A stretch of 64,000 bases of DNA from an uncultured Lachnospiraceae bacterium (GTDB lineage: Bacteria > Bacillota > Clostridia > Lachnospirales > Lachnospiraceae). The notes beneath the pieces were generated by a model, which saw nothing but the letters and a program-made list of their open reading frames with translations, made no database searches and had not been told where the DNA came from. The position numbers were made by a program, and so were the translations under genes. Of this stretch, positions 53,768 to 62,220 are shown piece by piece (position 1 is the first letter of the stretch; each line of letters begins with the position of its first letter). The stretch covers positions 16,094 through 80,093 of the forward strand of contig CAOKOL010000014.1 in NCBI GenBank assembly GCA_948470335.1, given 5' to 3'.

Positions 53768-54805
53768 ATGGCAATGACTTATAAGTGCCCTTCCTGCGGT
53801 GCGTCGATGGCTTTTGACGGGGAAAAAGGAACGCTGTCCTGTGAATACTGCGGCAGGGAGCAGCCAGTGGAAGAAGTTGAGCAGTCTCTGAACCCGGAGG
53901 AATATGAAGCGCTGGAGCCTCAGACCGGAAAAGCGGACGGGACCTTTAAGGTTTACCGCTGTGCCTCCTGCGGCGCCGAAATGCTGACAGACGAGCATAC
54001 CTCCGCCACAATATGCAGTTTCTGCGGTTCCCCCGGACTGATGGAAGACCGGCTGACCGGACAGCATAAGCCCAGCCGGGTGCTGCCTTTTCAGATTTCC
54101 CGGGAGCGGGCGGAGGATATTTTCCGCCGGTGGACGAAAAAAGGGCTGCTGACTCCGGGGGATTTTTCTTCTCGGAATACGCTGGAAAAAATTACGGGAA
54201 TTTACGTGCCCTATTGGCTTTATGATTATGACACCAGCGTGACGCTGACAGCTCACTGCACCCGGATACGCCATCAGAGAAAAGGAGATTATGACTATAC
54301 ATATACTGATCATTTTCAGGTGTATCGGGAGGTGGAAGGAGATTACGACGGGGTTCCGGAGGATGCTTCCGAGAAGATGGAAGATGAGCTGATGGAGCGG
54401 GCGGAGCCCTTTGACTACAGCCAGATGAAGCCTTTTGAGATGCCCTATCTGGCAGGGTTTCTGTCGGAAAAATATAACTATACCAGCGCGGAGATGGCGA
54501 AACGGGCCAAAAAGCGGGTGTCTGATATGGCGTTTGGGGCGGCGCGGGGAACCATTAACGGCTACGCCACGGTCAATGTGACGTCGCAGCGGATCCGGCT
54601 GCGGGAAAAAGCGGTGGAATATGTGCTGCTTCCGGTGTGGATGCTGAATTACAGATATAAGGAAACCAACCGTCAGTTTCTGATTAACGGACAGTCGGGG
54701 AAAATGGTGGGTACGCTGCCGGTCAGCACCGGAAAAGCGGCGGCCTGGTTTTTCGGCATTACGGCGGCGGTATTTTTGCTGCTGAATCTGTTCTTAGGGG
54801 TATAA
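53768..54805 (+). CDS. Zinc-ribbon membrane-associated protein of unknown function
   Basis: 345 residues from the ATG at 53768. Two zinc ribbons lie at the N-terminus, CPSC..CEYC (about 7-30) and CASC..CSFC (about 65-92). A conserved region follows with LPFQISRERAEDIFRRWTKKGLLTP and GIYVPYWLYDYDTSVTLTAHC. A C-terminal membrane helix (AAWFFGITAAVFLLLNLFLGV) ends it. This TFIIB-zinc-ribbon-like family is common in Firmicutes and often sits beside TPM genes, as here (13 bp gap). The function is not established. Confidence 0.82.
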   Translation: MAMTYKCPSCGASMAFDGEKGTLSCEYCGREQPVEEVEQSLNPEEYEALEPQTGKADGTFKVYRCASCGAEMLTDEHTSATICSFCGSPGLMEDRLTGQHKPSRVLPFQISRERAEDIFRRWTKKGLLTPGDFSSRNTLEKITGIYVPYWLYDYDTSVTLTAHCTRIRHQRKGDYDYTYTDHFQVYREVEGDYDGVPEDASEKMEDELMERAEPFDYSQMKPFEMPYLAGFLSEKYNYTSAEMAKRAKKRVSDMAFGAARGTINGYATVNVTSQRIRLREKAVEYVLLPVWMLNYRYKETNRQFLINGQSGKMVGTLPVSTGKAAAWFFGITAAVFLLLNLFLGV

Positions 54806-54818
54806 CAGGGGGGGATTT

Positions 54819-55676
54819 ATGAAAAAAGCAGTGACAACGGCGGCGGTGCTGATATGCTTCTGTATGCTGTGCGGCTTTACGCCCCGGATGCCGGAAATGT
54901 TTGACGGAGCGGATCTGTTTACGGCGGAAGAAGAAAAACGGCTGCTGGAGGAAGCGGAAAAAACGGCGGAACGGACTGAGACACAGATTGTTTTTCTCAC
55001 TTATGAGGATGCCGGAGGCAGGAGTACGGAGAAGTATACCGATGATTTCTGTGACGACCGGGAATTCGGCTATGGCGGCGACGAGGAAAAGACCTTTATG
55101 ATGCTGGCCATTGATATGGATAACCGGGAGGTGTATGTAAAGACCGGCGGAACTGCGATTGCCAGGGTTACGGACCGTGAAATCGAATATATTTTAGATG
55201 AGGTTTTTGAATGGATGCCGGACAGGGACTATTATCGGGCGGCGCAGACTTTTCTGGAAGCGGCCGAAAAAGCGCTGGAAGAAGATCTGTTTTCTGATGC
55301 GGCGGCCGGCGGCGAATACGGGTACGGCGCGGACGAAAGGGAGCCGGACCGGACCGGCTATGGCCCGGAACCGGAAAAGGAGGCTGCCACGGCCAAAGAC
55401 ATTCTGATGCGGTTTCTGATTGCCGTGGGGGTCGGAGGCGCGGTGACGGGGTTGATGCTGCTGGGAAGAAAAACAGGCAGCAGGCCGGGAAACGCCGCTT
55501 ATATGGCATCTTCGCCCCGTGTGCTTCACCGGTCAGACCGCTATATCAATACCACGGTAGTCAAAACCCGCATCAATACGGATAAGGATTCCGGTTCCTC
55601 CGGCGGCGGTTCGGGCGGTTCCTTCCACACCAGCAGCGGCGGCAATTCCTACGGCGGAGGCGGCAGAAGCTTTTAG
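54819..55676 (+). CDS. TPM-domain (YgcG-like) secreted membrane protein
   Basis: 285 residues. A signal peptide (about 1-22) precedes a TPM domain (about 28-155: MFDGADLFTAEEEKRLLEEAEKTAERTETQIVFLTY..., with an acidic KTFMMLAIDMDNREVYVKTG strand). One membrane helix (about 192-215) and a cytoplasmic Gly/Ser-rich tail ending GGSFHTSSGGNSYGGGGRSF follow, a hallmark of the family. TPM proteins have been linked to acid phosphatase activity and photosystem repair elsewhere; the role in Clostridia is unknown. In an operon with the zinc-ribbon gene. Confidence 0.88.
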   Translation: MKKAVTTAAVLICFCMLCGFTPRMPEMFDGADLFTAEEEKRLLEEAEKTAERTETQIVFLTYEDAGGRSTEKYTDDFCDDREFGYGGDEEKTFMMLAIDMDNREVYVKTGGTAIARVTDREIEYILDEVFEWMPDRDYYRAAQTFLEAAEKALEEDLFSDAAAGGEYGYGADEREPDRTGYGPEPEKEAATAKDILMRFLIAVGVGGAVTGLMLLGRKTGSRPGNAAYMASSPRVLHRSDRYINTTVVKTRINTDKDSGSSGGGSGGSFHTSSGGNSYGGGGRSF

Positions 55677-55760
55677 AAACGCCTTTGGTTTGGGGATTGA
55701 AAAAATGGAAATAATCGTTTAGAATGTATAGATAATTACAATGAAAAGAGGAAAAAAATA

Positions 55761-56282
55761 ATGGCACAGAATCCGATTGTAACTTTTGAGATGGAAAACG
55801 GCGATATGATGAAAGCAGAATTATATCCGGAGATCGCGCCGAATACGGTGAACAACTTTATCAGCCTGGTCAAAAAGGGTTTTTATGACGGCCTGATTTT
55901 CCATCGGGTAATCGCCGGCTTTATGATTCAGGGCGGCTGTCCCCAGGGCAGAGGCACAGGCGGTCCCGGCTACCAGATCAAAGGGGAATTTTCCGGCAAT
56001 GGTTTTGCCAATGATCTGAAACACACGGAGGGCGTACTGTCCATGGCCAGGGCGCAGGACCCTGACAGTGCGGGTTCTCAGTTCTTTATTATGCACAAAA
56101 CCTCTCCCCATCTGGACGGCTCTTACGCCGCTTTCGGAAAGCTGACTGAGGGCTGGGACGTGGTTGATAAGATGACGCAGGTACCCACCGACTGGTCAGA
56201 CCGTCCGTCTGCGGAACAGAAGATGAAAAAAGTGACGGTGGAGACTTTTGGGGTTGATTATCCGGAACCGGAGAAATGTTGA
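55761..56282 (+). CDS. Cyclophilin-type peptidyl-prolyl cis-trans isomerase
   Basis: 173 residues with no signal peptide, so cytoplasmic. Family motifs: YDGLIFHRVIAGFMIQGGCPQGRGTGGPGYQIKGEF, GVLSMARAQDPDSAGSQFFI and LDGSYAAFGKL. The catalytic Arg (FHRV) and the Gln/Phe of the substrate pocket are present. It speeds proline isomerisation in protein folding. The last 7 bases overlap the next gene. Confidence 0.95.
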   Translation: MAQNPIVTFEMENGDMMKAELYPEIAPNTVNNFISLVKKGFYDGLIFHRVIAGFMIQGGCPQGRGTGGPGYQIKGEFSGNGFANDLKHTEGVLSMARAQDPDSAGSQFFIMHKTSPHLDGSYAAFGKLTEGWDVVDKMTQVPTDWSDRPSAEQKMKKVTVETFGVDYPEPEKC

Positions 56283-57787
56283 AAATATTATCAGATCGAA
56301 TCATTGATACCCAAAAAAGGGCATGGATGATCTGCCTGGTCTTCTGTGCCGGCATATTGCCGCTGATTGCGATCACGCCCTTTGATCATCCGTCGGCCGA
56401 TGATTTTAATTATTCGGTGCTGACGCGTCATGTATGGGTGGAAACAGGATCGCTGCTCCAGGTGTTAAAGGCGGCAGCCGAGACGACGGTATATTATTTT
56501 AATGAATGGCAAGGGCTGTATGTGTCTCCGTTTCTGCAGGCGCTGCAGCCTGCCGTATTTGGGGAGTCTGTTTATATGGCAGGCCCTTTGTTTCTGCTGT
56601 CCGCTCATGTGGCGTCTACCCTGTTTTTCTTTTATGTGCTGGTCAGGAAAGTCTGGCGGGGAACCAGAAGCCAGTGGATGGAATTGTCCTGTATCGGCCT
56701 TTTTCTGATGATTCAGTTGATGCCCAGCGCGGTGGAGGGCTTTTACTGGTATAACGGTGCGGTCAATTATACATTTTTTTATGCCCTTCTGATGCTGATG
56801 ACGGGGCTGACCTGGTACTGTGATCAGACGACGCGGAAAGCAGCGCGGGCCGGACTGACGGTATTGCTGATGCTGCTTGGGTTTGTGCTGTCCGGCGGCA
56901 ATCAGGTAACTTCTTTTGCGGCGGTCTTATTTTATCTGATATGCGGGATCGTCAGATGTCTGGGCCGGGAGAAAAAGAAATGCCTGCCTTTGTTTCTCAT
57001 CTGTCTGTCGGTTTCGGCAGGATTTATCCTGAATGTTACGGCGCCGGGAACGGCGGTGCGTCAGGCGACCTGTCTGGACAGGCCGGGTGTGGCGGGGACG
57101 ATTCTTCTCTCCATTTCCGATACCCTTTCCTATATGACCGACTGGCTGCGTCCTTTTTTCCTGGTCTGTCTGGCGGCTGCGGTTCCTTCTGCTTTTGGAG
57201 TGGCCCAGAGCTTCCGCAGAGAAACAGGATTTTCCTATCCCTGTCCGCTGCTGGCGGTGACGGGGGCGGGAGCGGTGATGTCGGCCCTGTTTTGTCCTTC
57301 GATCTATGCCCAGGGATTCAGCGGAAATTACCGGCTGATCAATGTGGCTTATTTTATTTTTGTAATTCTGATGGTTGTTCTGCTGGTTTACATGCTGGGA
57401 TGGATTTCCGTGAAAGCAGAAGAAGCGGGATTTTTGGAAGTGAGGAAAAAACTGGAAGAATCTGCCGGCAGAATCCGCTGTAGGTCTGCTGCCGTATACC
57501 TGCTTGTGTTTCTGGTGTTTTTTTATCCGGTCCGCGAAGAACTGTCCGGGTTTAATGCGCTGACGTCTCTGGCAAACGGCAAAGCCGCACAGTATGACAG
57601 AGAGGCTGACGCCCGGATTGCCCAGGTCAGGGAAGGCGGTGCGGATGAGATTGTAGAACTGGAACCCTTTACGGTGAAGCCGAAAGTCCTGTTTTTCGAA
57701 GATCTGGACAGATCGCCGGACAACTGGAAGAATGAGGCTATGGCGGAATATTACGGGTGCGGGGGGATTGTGCTGAAAGAGGAATAA
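56276..57787 (+). CDS. Polytopic membrane protein (DUF6056-like)
   Basis: 503 residues with roughly ten to eleven hydrophobic helices. An early loop contains HPSADDFNYSVLTRHVWVETGSLLQVL, and ...YYFNEWQGLYVSPFLQ follows the first helix. This layout recalls GT-C-type glycosyltransferase-like proteins such as DUF6056, with acidic DD in the first outer loop. A surface glycosylation or lipid-linked sugar role is possible but unproven. The C-terminal 75 residues are a soluble domain. Translationally coupled to the cyclophilin gene. Confidence 0.7.
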   Translation: MLKILSDRIIDTQKRAWMICLVFCAGILPLIAITPFDHPSADDFNYSVLTRHVWVETGSLLQVLKAAAETTVYYFNEWQGLYVSPFLQALQPAVFGESVYMAGPLFLLSAHVASTLFFFYVLVRKVWRGTRSQWMELSCIGLFLMIQLMPSAVEGFYWYNGAVNYTFFYALLMLMTGLTWYCDQTTRKAARAGLTVLLMLLGFVLSGGNQVTSFAAVLFYLICGIVRCLGREKKKCLPLFLICLSVSAGFILNVTAPGTAVRQATCLDRPGVAGTILLSISDTLSYMTDWLRPFFLVCLAAAVPSAFGVAQSFRRETGFSYPCPLLAVTGAGAVMSALFCPSIYAQGFSGNYRLINVAYFIFVILMVVLLVYMLGWISVKAEEAGFLEVRKKLEESAGRIRCRSAAVYLLVFLVFFYPVREELSGFNALTSLANGKAAQYDREADARIAQVREGGADEIVELEPFTVKPKVLFFEDLDRSPDNWKNEAMAEYYGCGGIVLKEE

Positions 57788-57794
57788 ACAGATT

Positions 57795-57828
57795 GGGAGG
57801 CCATGACTCGTATGGGTCATGGCCTCCC
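57795..57828. terminator. Bidirectional hairpin between convergent genes
   Basis: GGGAGGCCATGAC pairs perfectly with GTCATGGCCTCCC around an eight-base loop. It is very stable but followed by only a short T-run. It lies between the DUF6056-like and GPH transporter genes. Confidence 0.75.
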
Positions 57829-57863
57829 TTATGCTGAAAACTTTTTTGTTTTCCGCTTTTATT

Positions 57864-59297
57864 TTAAAGATTGGATTCCTCCGCTTTTTTCCGTTCTTCA
57901 ATCTCTTTTTCCATCTGTTCCACTCTGCTTTTGGGAAGACGGAATCCGATCAGCAGTACTGCAGCGCCGATGATCAGCAGAACGGCCGGAATTACCATCA
58001 GAGCAAGGCAGATGGATTCCTTCATAGCCACGGACGCATCTTCCACCGCAATCGTCGCGGAAAAGCCGCCGATGGCCAGGCAGGCTGCCAGCAGTGCGCT
58101 TTTCAGCGTGCTGGCTGTCTTTAACGGAATATTCTGCAGTCCCATAATCCAGCCGGAAGCATTTTTTCCGCTTTTCCACTCGCTGTATACGGCCGTATCG
58201 GCATAGAGCGCGGAAGAACAGGAATAGCAGCAGCCATATCCAAGCTGAGCCAGAGAAATCAGCGCCACTACCAGCCATGGACTGGTGTAAAACATTCTGG
58301 CGGCGAGCAGCGCGGCCGCCATCACGAAGTAGCAGACAATCACGGTAACACGTCCGCTCAGCATTTTTCCGATATACCGGCTGAAATATGCGCCGATCAC
58401 GGCTAGAAACGCGATAATCAGCATATAGTTTGCCTGCATTCCCTTATTCAGCGCGATATAGGTGAAATAATATACCACAGTTCCGGCTACCATAAAGTTA
58501 AACAGCCATTTCGCCAGATCCGCGATCAGCAGACACAGCAGCGGCGGATTGGCAAACAGTGCTTTTAACAGGTCCACCACATTTGTACGGGCACGTTTGG
58601 TCTTCGCGGCGTTGGCCAGTTCCTCCGTACCGGTATCTTCATAGCCTGCCGTCATTTTAAAATGGAACCAGTAGCCTGCTACCATCAGCAGAGACATGGA
58701 AAGGGAAAGCACCGCATATGCGTATTTTTCCGTGAAAATTCCTGTCAGAATGGCCAGAAACGGCACGCCGAGATAGGACCAGGCAAATTTGGACATATTG
58801 TTCCAGGTGGCGCGGCTGGATGCCATGGCCACACGGTCATCCGGCGTTTTCGCCACTACGCTGATCAGAGACATGTTTGCCGTATAACCCCAGTTATGCA
58901 GGAAACGTCCGCCCAGCATAAAGATGAAAAAGAAAAAGGTTGATACGGCGTCCGTAGATCCGATCCGCACATACATAAAGAAGTAAAATACCGGTACCAG
59001 CCAGTTCACCGCGATCAGCCAGGAGCGGTAACGCCCCCATTTCATCGGCTTTACGGAATTGATCACGCCGCCGTAAATCCATGCGGTAAAAGCGTCGATC
59101 ATTGCAGTAACCGTTGTCAGAAACGCAATGCTGGGCAGGCTGAGCTGCGCCACATTGGTCAGATAAAACGCGGAATAATAAACGCCCACATTGGTCATCA
59201 GCGCAAAGCACATGTCTCCTACGCCGTAAAAATAGCGTATGGTTTTACTGATGCCTTTTGGCTTTCCGGCCATTTGTTCCATAGATTGACTTCCCAT
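57864..59297 (-). CDS. MFS sugar/cation symporter of the GPH family
   Basis: 477 residues with 12 helices. GPH (MelB-like) features: RYFYGVGDMCFALMTNVGVYYSAFYLTNV in helix 1, AMIDAFTAWIYGGVINSVKPMKWGRYRSWLI with the conserved Asp and R-x-R-x-W, and DTAVYSEWKSGKNASGWIMGLQNIPLKTA in the second half. It is expected to import a glycoside, pentoside or uronide with Na+ or H+. It is the last gene of the minus-strand cluster, with start after AAGGAGGGAATG. A TTGACACTAC element lies 48 bp upstream. Confidence 0.9.
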   Translation of the reverse strand: MGSQSMEQMAGKPKGISKTIRYFYGVGDMCFALMTNVGVYYSAFYLTNVAQLSLPSIAFLTTVTAMIDAFTAWIYGGVINSVKPMKWGRYRSWLIAVNWLVPVFYFFMYVRIGSTDAVSTFFFFIFMLGGRFLHNWGYTANMSLISVVAKTPDDRVAMASSRATWNNMSKFAWSYLGVPFLAILTGIFTEKYAYAVLSLSMSLLMVAGYWFHFKMTAGYEDTGTEELANAAKTKRARTNVVDLLKALFANPPLLCLLIADLAKWLFNFMVAGTVVYYFTYIALNKGMQANYMLIIAFLAVIGAYFSRYIGKMLSGRVTVIVCYFVMAAALLAARMFYTSPWLVVALISLAQLGYGCCYSCSSALYADTAVYSEWKSGKNASGWIMGLQNIPLKTASTLKSALLAACLAIGGFSATIAVEDASVAMKESICLALMVIPAVLLIIGAAVLLIGFRLPKSRVEQMEKEIEERKKAEESNL

Positions 59298-59366
59298 ACT
59301 TCATTCCCTCCTTTTTAGTTCCGCAGCTGTTTTCACAGACCACTTGACACTACTCTAAAGCTTCTT

Positions 59367-60398
59367 TTATTTCAGAAACGGATTTCCGGCCAGTCCGTCT
59401 CCTCTGGGCGCGTCGTAATCCGGCCGTTTGCAGCTGTATTTGGTGGAGCCGTAACGAATCAGTTCGTCATTTACGATTGCATTTCGCTCTCTTGTTTTAA
59501 GCCCCGACTGTGCCACCCAGCTGCCGCCCGGCGCCAGCGCGTCGATGGTTCTGTCGATTGATTCCCGGATTTCCGCTTCCGTGGTGCCGGGCCTGTCCAT
59601 AAACTGGGTGTCAAATCCGCCTACAAAGCACATTTTATGGCCGATTTCCTGTTTCAGTTCGGCAGGCTTGTTGGAAATATGCATCGTATTGGTGGCCACG
59701 CATCCCATATCCGCGATTTCTCCCAGAATCGGCGCAAAATAGCCGCAGCAGTGATGCTCATACATCACGCCGGCGCCGGTAATACAGTCGATTACCCGCT
59801 GCAGATGCGGTTTGATCAGCTTCCGCCATACTTCCGGTGACATAAACATGCCGCTGTTGGAACCGTAATCATCATGCATAATCAGAATATCCGGCTTATA
59901 ATACTGAATCAGATACTGGTAAAGACGGATTTTGTGATCAGCCACTGCGCCGAAAAAATCATAGCAGGCTTCCGGTTCTTCCATCAGCGCGCACAGTGCT
60001 TCCTGAAATTCCATAACGCTGAACATCCGTTCCCACAGTCCAAAACCGACCATTACTCTGGAAAGCCGGCGTTCTCTGTCCCATTTTGCCGTATCCCTTG
60101 CGGCGTAGCCTTCCCAGTCCAGCCGGCTCAGATCCGGAAATTTCATAAATTCCCGCCATCTGGTAATGTCCGGTACCAGATGGACGCCCGGCGTCGGGTT
60201 TGCCCCGCCGATATTGGGTTCAAAGGTCCAGCTCTGTCCGAACCAGTCATTGGCCGTTCCGCTGACACAGATGGATTCCCGGATAAAATCCATTCCCCTG
60301 GGGGCACAGGTGTCCATATCCGTGGCAATGGGAAAGAACTCCGGTTCTTTGTGCTGATAGGCCAATAAAGTATTCTCCTTGAAACTTAATGTTGCCAT
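59367..60398 (-). CDS. Uroporphyrinogen decarboxylase superfamily protein, probably a corrinoid methyltransferase
   Basis: 343 residues. The TIM-barrel URO-D family is recognised by IMHDDYGSNSGMFMSPEVWRKLIKPHLQRVID and CFVGGFDTQFMDRPGTTEAEIRESIDRTIDALAPGG. The zinc-type H-x-C motif (YEHHCCGYF) and the lack of the decarboxylase N-terminal RQAGR motif point to the methyltransferase branch (MtaA/MtbA-like or O-demethylase components) rather than heme synthesis. Substrate unknown. It lies between an SLC13 and a GPH transporter, with AGGAGGAGGATAAA before the ATG. Confidence 0.85.
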   Translation of the reverse strand: MATLSFKENTLLAYQHKEPEFFPIATDMDTCAPRGMDFIRESICVSGTANDWFGQSWTFEPNIGGANPTPGVHLVPDITRWREFMKFPDLSRLDWEGYAARDTAKWDRERRLSRVMVGFGLWERMFSVMEFQEALCALMEEPEACYDFFGAVADHKIRLYQYLIQYYKPDILIMHDDYGSNSGMFMSPEVWRKLIKPHLQRVIDCITGAGVMYEHHCCGYFAPILGEIADMGCVATNTMHISNKPAELKQEIGHKMCFVGGFDTQFMDRPGTTEAEIRESIDRTIDALAPGGSWVAQSGLKTRERNAIVNDELIRYGSTKYSCKRPDYDAPRGDGLAGNPFLK

Positions 60399-60512
60399 TT
60401 TATCCTCCTCCTGTTTTGATTGAAATAAAAGTCATTTATGGTAAATCCCCATACAGGCGGAGTGTCTGCATGGTGGAATTTCCCCGCCGGCATGTCCGTA
60501 AGAAATATCGGT

Positions 60513-61949
60513 TTATACAATCTGTGCCGCAATCGGATATGCGACCAGAGCGATAATCACAATACAGGGAATTAATATTAAAAAACCGTATCGTGCCATC
60601 TGGGCATTGGTGGTCCATCCCGAGCCGGTGCCCAGTACAACCGTGGTCATGGCCGGCGGCGTAGCGTAGGCATAGGTGGACATCATCCCCAGCGTTACGG
60701 CGAGAGCGCCGGCATGAATTCCTTCCAGAGAGGTTGCGATTGGCATCGCCACCGTACATACGATTGTCACCGTCACCATGTTGGAACCGACATTTGTCAT
60801 AACGGCCGTTACTGCCAGTAGCAGAAAAACAAAAGACATTCCCTGAAATACGCCGGCCAGCGGCCCCAGATGCACTTTGATAAATTCTGACAGTCCGATG
60901 TCCGGATTTGTCATGGCAGAGCCTAAAGCCAGCGCCGATGCGGCCATAAACATAGAGGGCCATGGAACGGATTTTGCGCCCTCCGCCAGTGAGAGCAGAG
61001 GTTCGCCGTCCGTATGGATAATGCACATCAGCATGGTGCCAAGAAGGGGCGGCATAACGGTTCCGAAACTGCTGATCCAGGCCGCCGCCAAAGAGACCGG
61101 TTTCAGCAGCTCCGGCAGCACCCAGAGGGCTACCACACCAAAGAACACAGCCGCGGTCAGCCGTTCTCTCCTGTCGCTGGAATGTAGCGATTGTTTTAGA
61201 AAATCCGTATCAATTTTTCTGATGGCCGAAGTGTCCGGCCTGAGAATAAAACGGAAAATGAGCAGCATGGCGCCGACAGAACAGATCGCCGCCGGAATTC
61301 CCGCCGCCATATAGGCGGAGTAGCTGACAGTCTGTCCCGTAAGACCATGATAGCTGTTTAGCGCCATCAGCGGAAACACATGAGCGATTGGGGTCATGGC
61401 GCCCGATATGCTGGCAGTGATAATCAGCCCCATCGTCATCAGCGCTGCGAATTTGTCTCCTTTTTTCAGCCCCAGCACGGAAAAGATTTCTTCGTTGATC
61501 GTCAGGTAAAGCACCACGATCACGGTTGTGCTCATACAGGACCCCAGAAGCAGCACCGAGAAAAAATACAGGCATAAAAACGGCCATGGTCCCTTTTTTG
61601 CGAACCGGGTGGATAGAAACCATATCGCACATCTTCTGGTAAACGGCGTCTGATTCAGCGCGTAAGAGCAGCAGAATGTAAAAATCAGAAATGAAATGGC
61701 AGAATTCCCGATTGACGATGAGACAAGGCTGTTCATGGACAGTTCCGGCAGCAATGCCAGCGCAAGCAGACAAAACAGAGAAGGCCATGAAATACCCACC
61801 GATATCCATAAAAAAACAGAACCTATGAAAATGCCGATCAGCAGCATAGCGCTTTGTGACAGCCCTTCAAAGGGCGTTATAAACCCAAACACGGCAATGA
61901 CTGCTGCCGCGGCTAACAGCTTGAGTGCGTCCTGATACTGTTTTTTCAT
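60513..61949 (-). CDS. SLC13/DASS-family anion transporter
   Basis: 478 residues with about 12 to 13 helices. Family features are ISVGISWPSLFCLLALALLPE, LLGSCMSTTVIVVLYL, and the second-half repeat MTNVGSNMVTVTIVCTVAMPIATSLEG, a SNT-like substrate/Na+ site. It should import a dicarboxylate or another organic anion. It is the first gene after the PucR regulator and before the URO-D-family gene, so a carboxylated methoxy or methyl compound would be a consistent substrate. Confidence 0.87.
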   Translation of the reverse strand: MKKQYQDALKLLAAAAVIAVFGFITPFEGLSQSAMLLIGIFIGSVFLWISVGISWPSLFCLLALALLPELSMNSLVSSSIGNSAISFLIFTFCCSYALNQTPFTRRCAIWFLSTRFAKKGPWPFLCLYFFSVLLLGSCMSTTVIVVLYLTINEEIFSVLGLKKGDKFAALMTMGLIITASISGAMTPIAHVFPLMALNSYHGLTGQTVSYSAYMAAGIPAAICSVGAMLLIFRFILRPDTSAIRKIDTDFLKQSLHSSDRRERLTAAVFFGVVALWVLPELLKPVSLAAAWISSFGTVMPPLLGTMLMCIIHTDGEPLLSLAEGAKSVPWPSMFMAASALALGSAMTNPDIGLSEFIKVHLGPLAGVFQGMSFVFLLLAVTAVMTNVGSNMVTVTIVCTVAMPIATSLEGIHAGALAVTLGMMSTYAYATPPAMTTVVLGTGSGWTTNAQMARYGFLILIPCIVIIALVAYPIAAQIV

Positions 61950-62171
61950 ACAAAGTTCCCCCTATTTGAAGTTCCGCAACTTCCCTCCCAAGCCTCCTGG
62001 ATCCGGAAAAAATTCCAGCCGTTTCAGCGTCTGTAAATCCTGGGGCATGTCCGGTTCGTTGCTGATTTTTCATAAATCATTTGACACTACCTTTTTTTCT
62101 GTTTTCCCTCCATCTCCTGCTATTATTTTAAATAATTCGACAATATTTTAAAATGTGCTGCCATACAAAAG

Positions 62172-62214
62172 AAACCACATATGATTGTACCTGTCAGCAC
62201 AATCATATGTGGTT
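62172..62214 (-). terminator. Intrinsic terminator after the PucR-type gene
   Basis: Arms AACCACATATGATTGT and ACAATCATATGTGGTT pair perfectly. On the minus strand it is followed by TTTCTTTTG, directly after the regulator stop codon. The rest of the 271-bp gap (61950-62220) holds a TTGACACTAC element at 62081 and an A/T-rich promoter region for the SLC13 gene. Confidence 0.8.
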
Positions 62215-62220
62215 GTTTTA

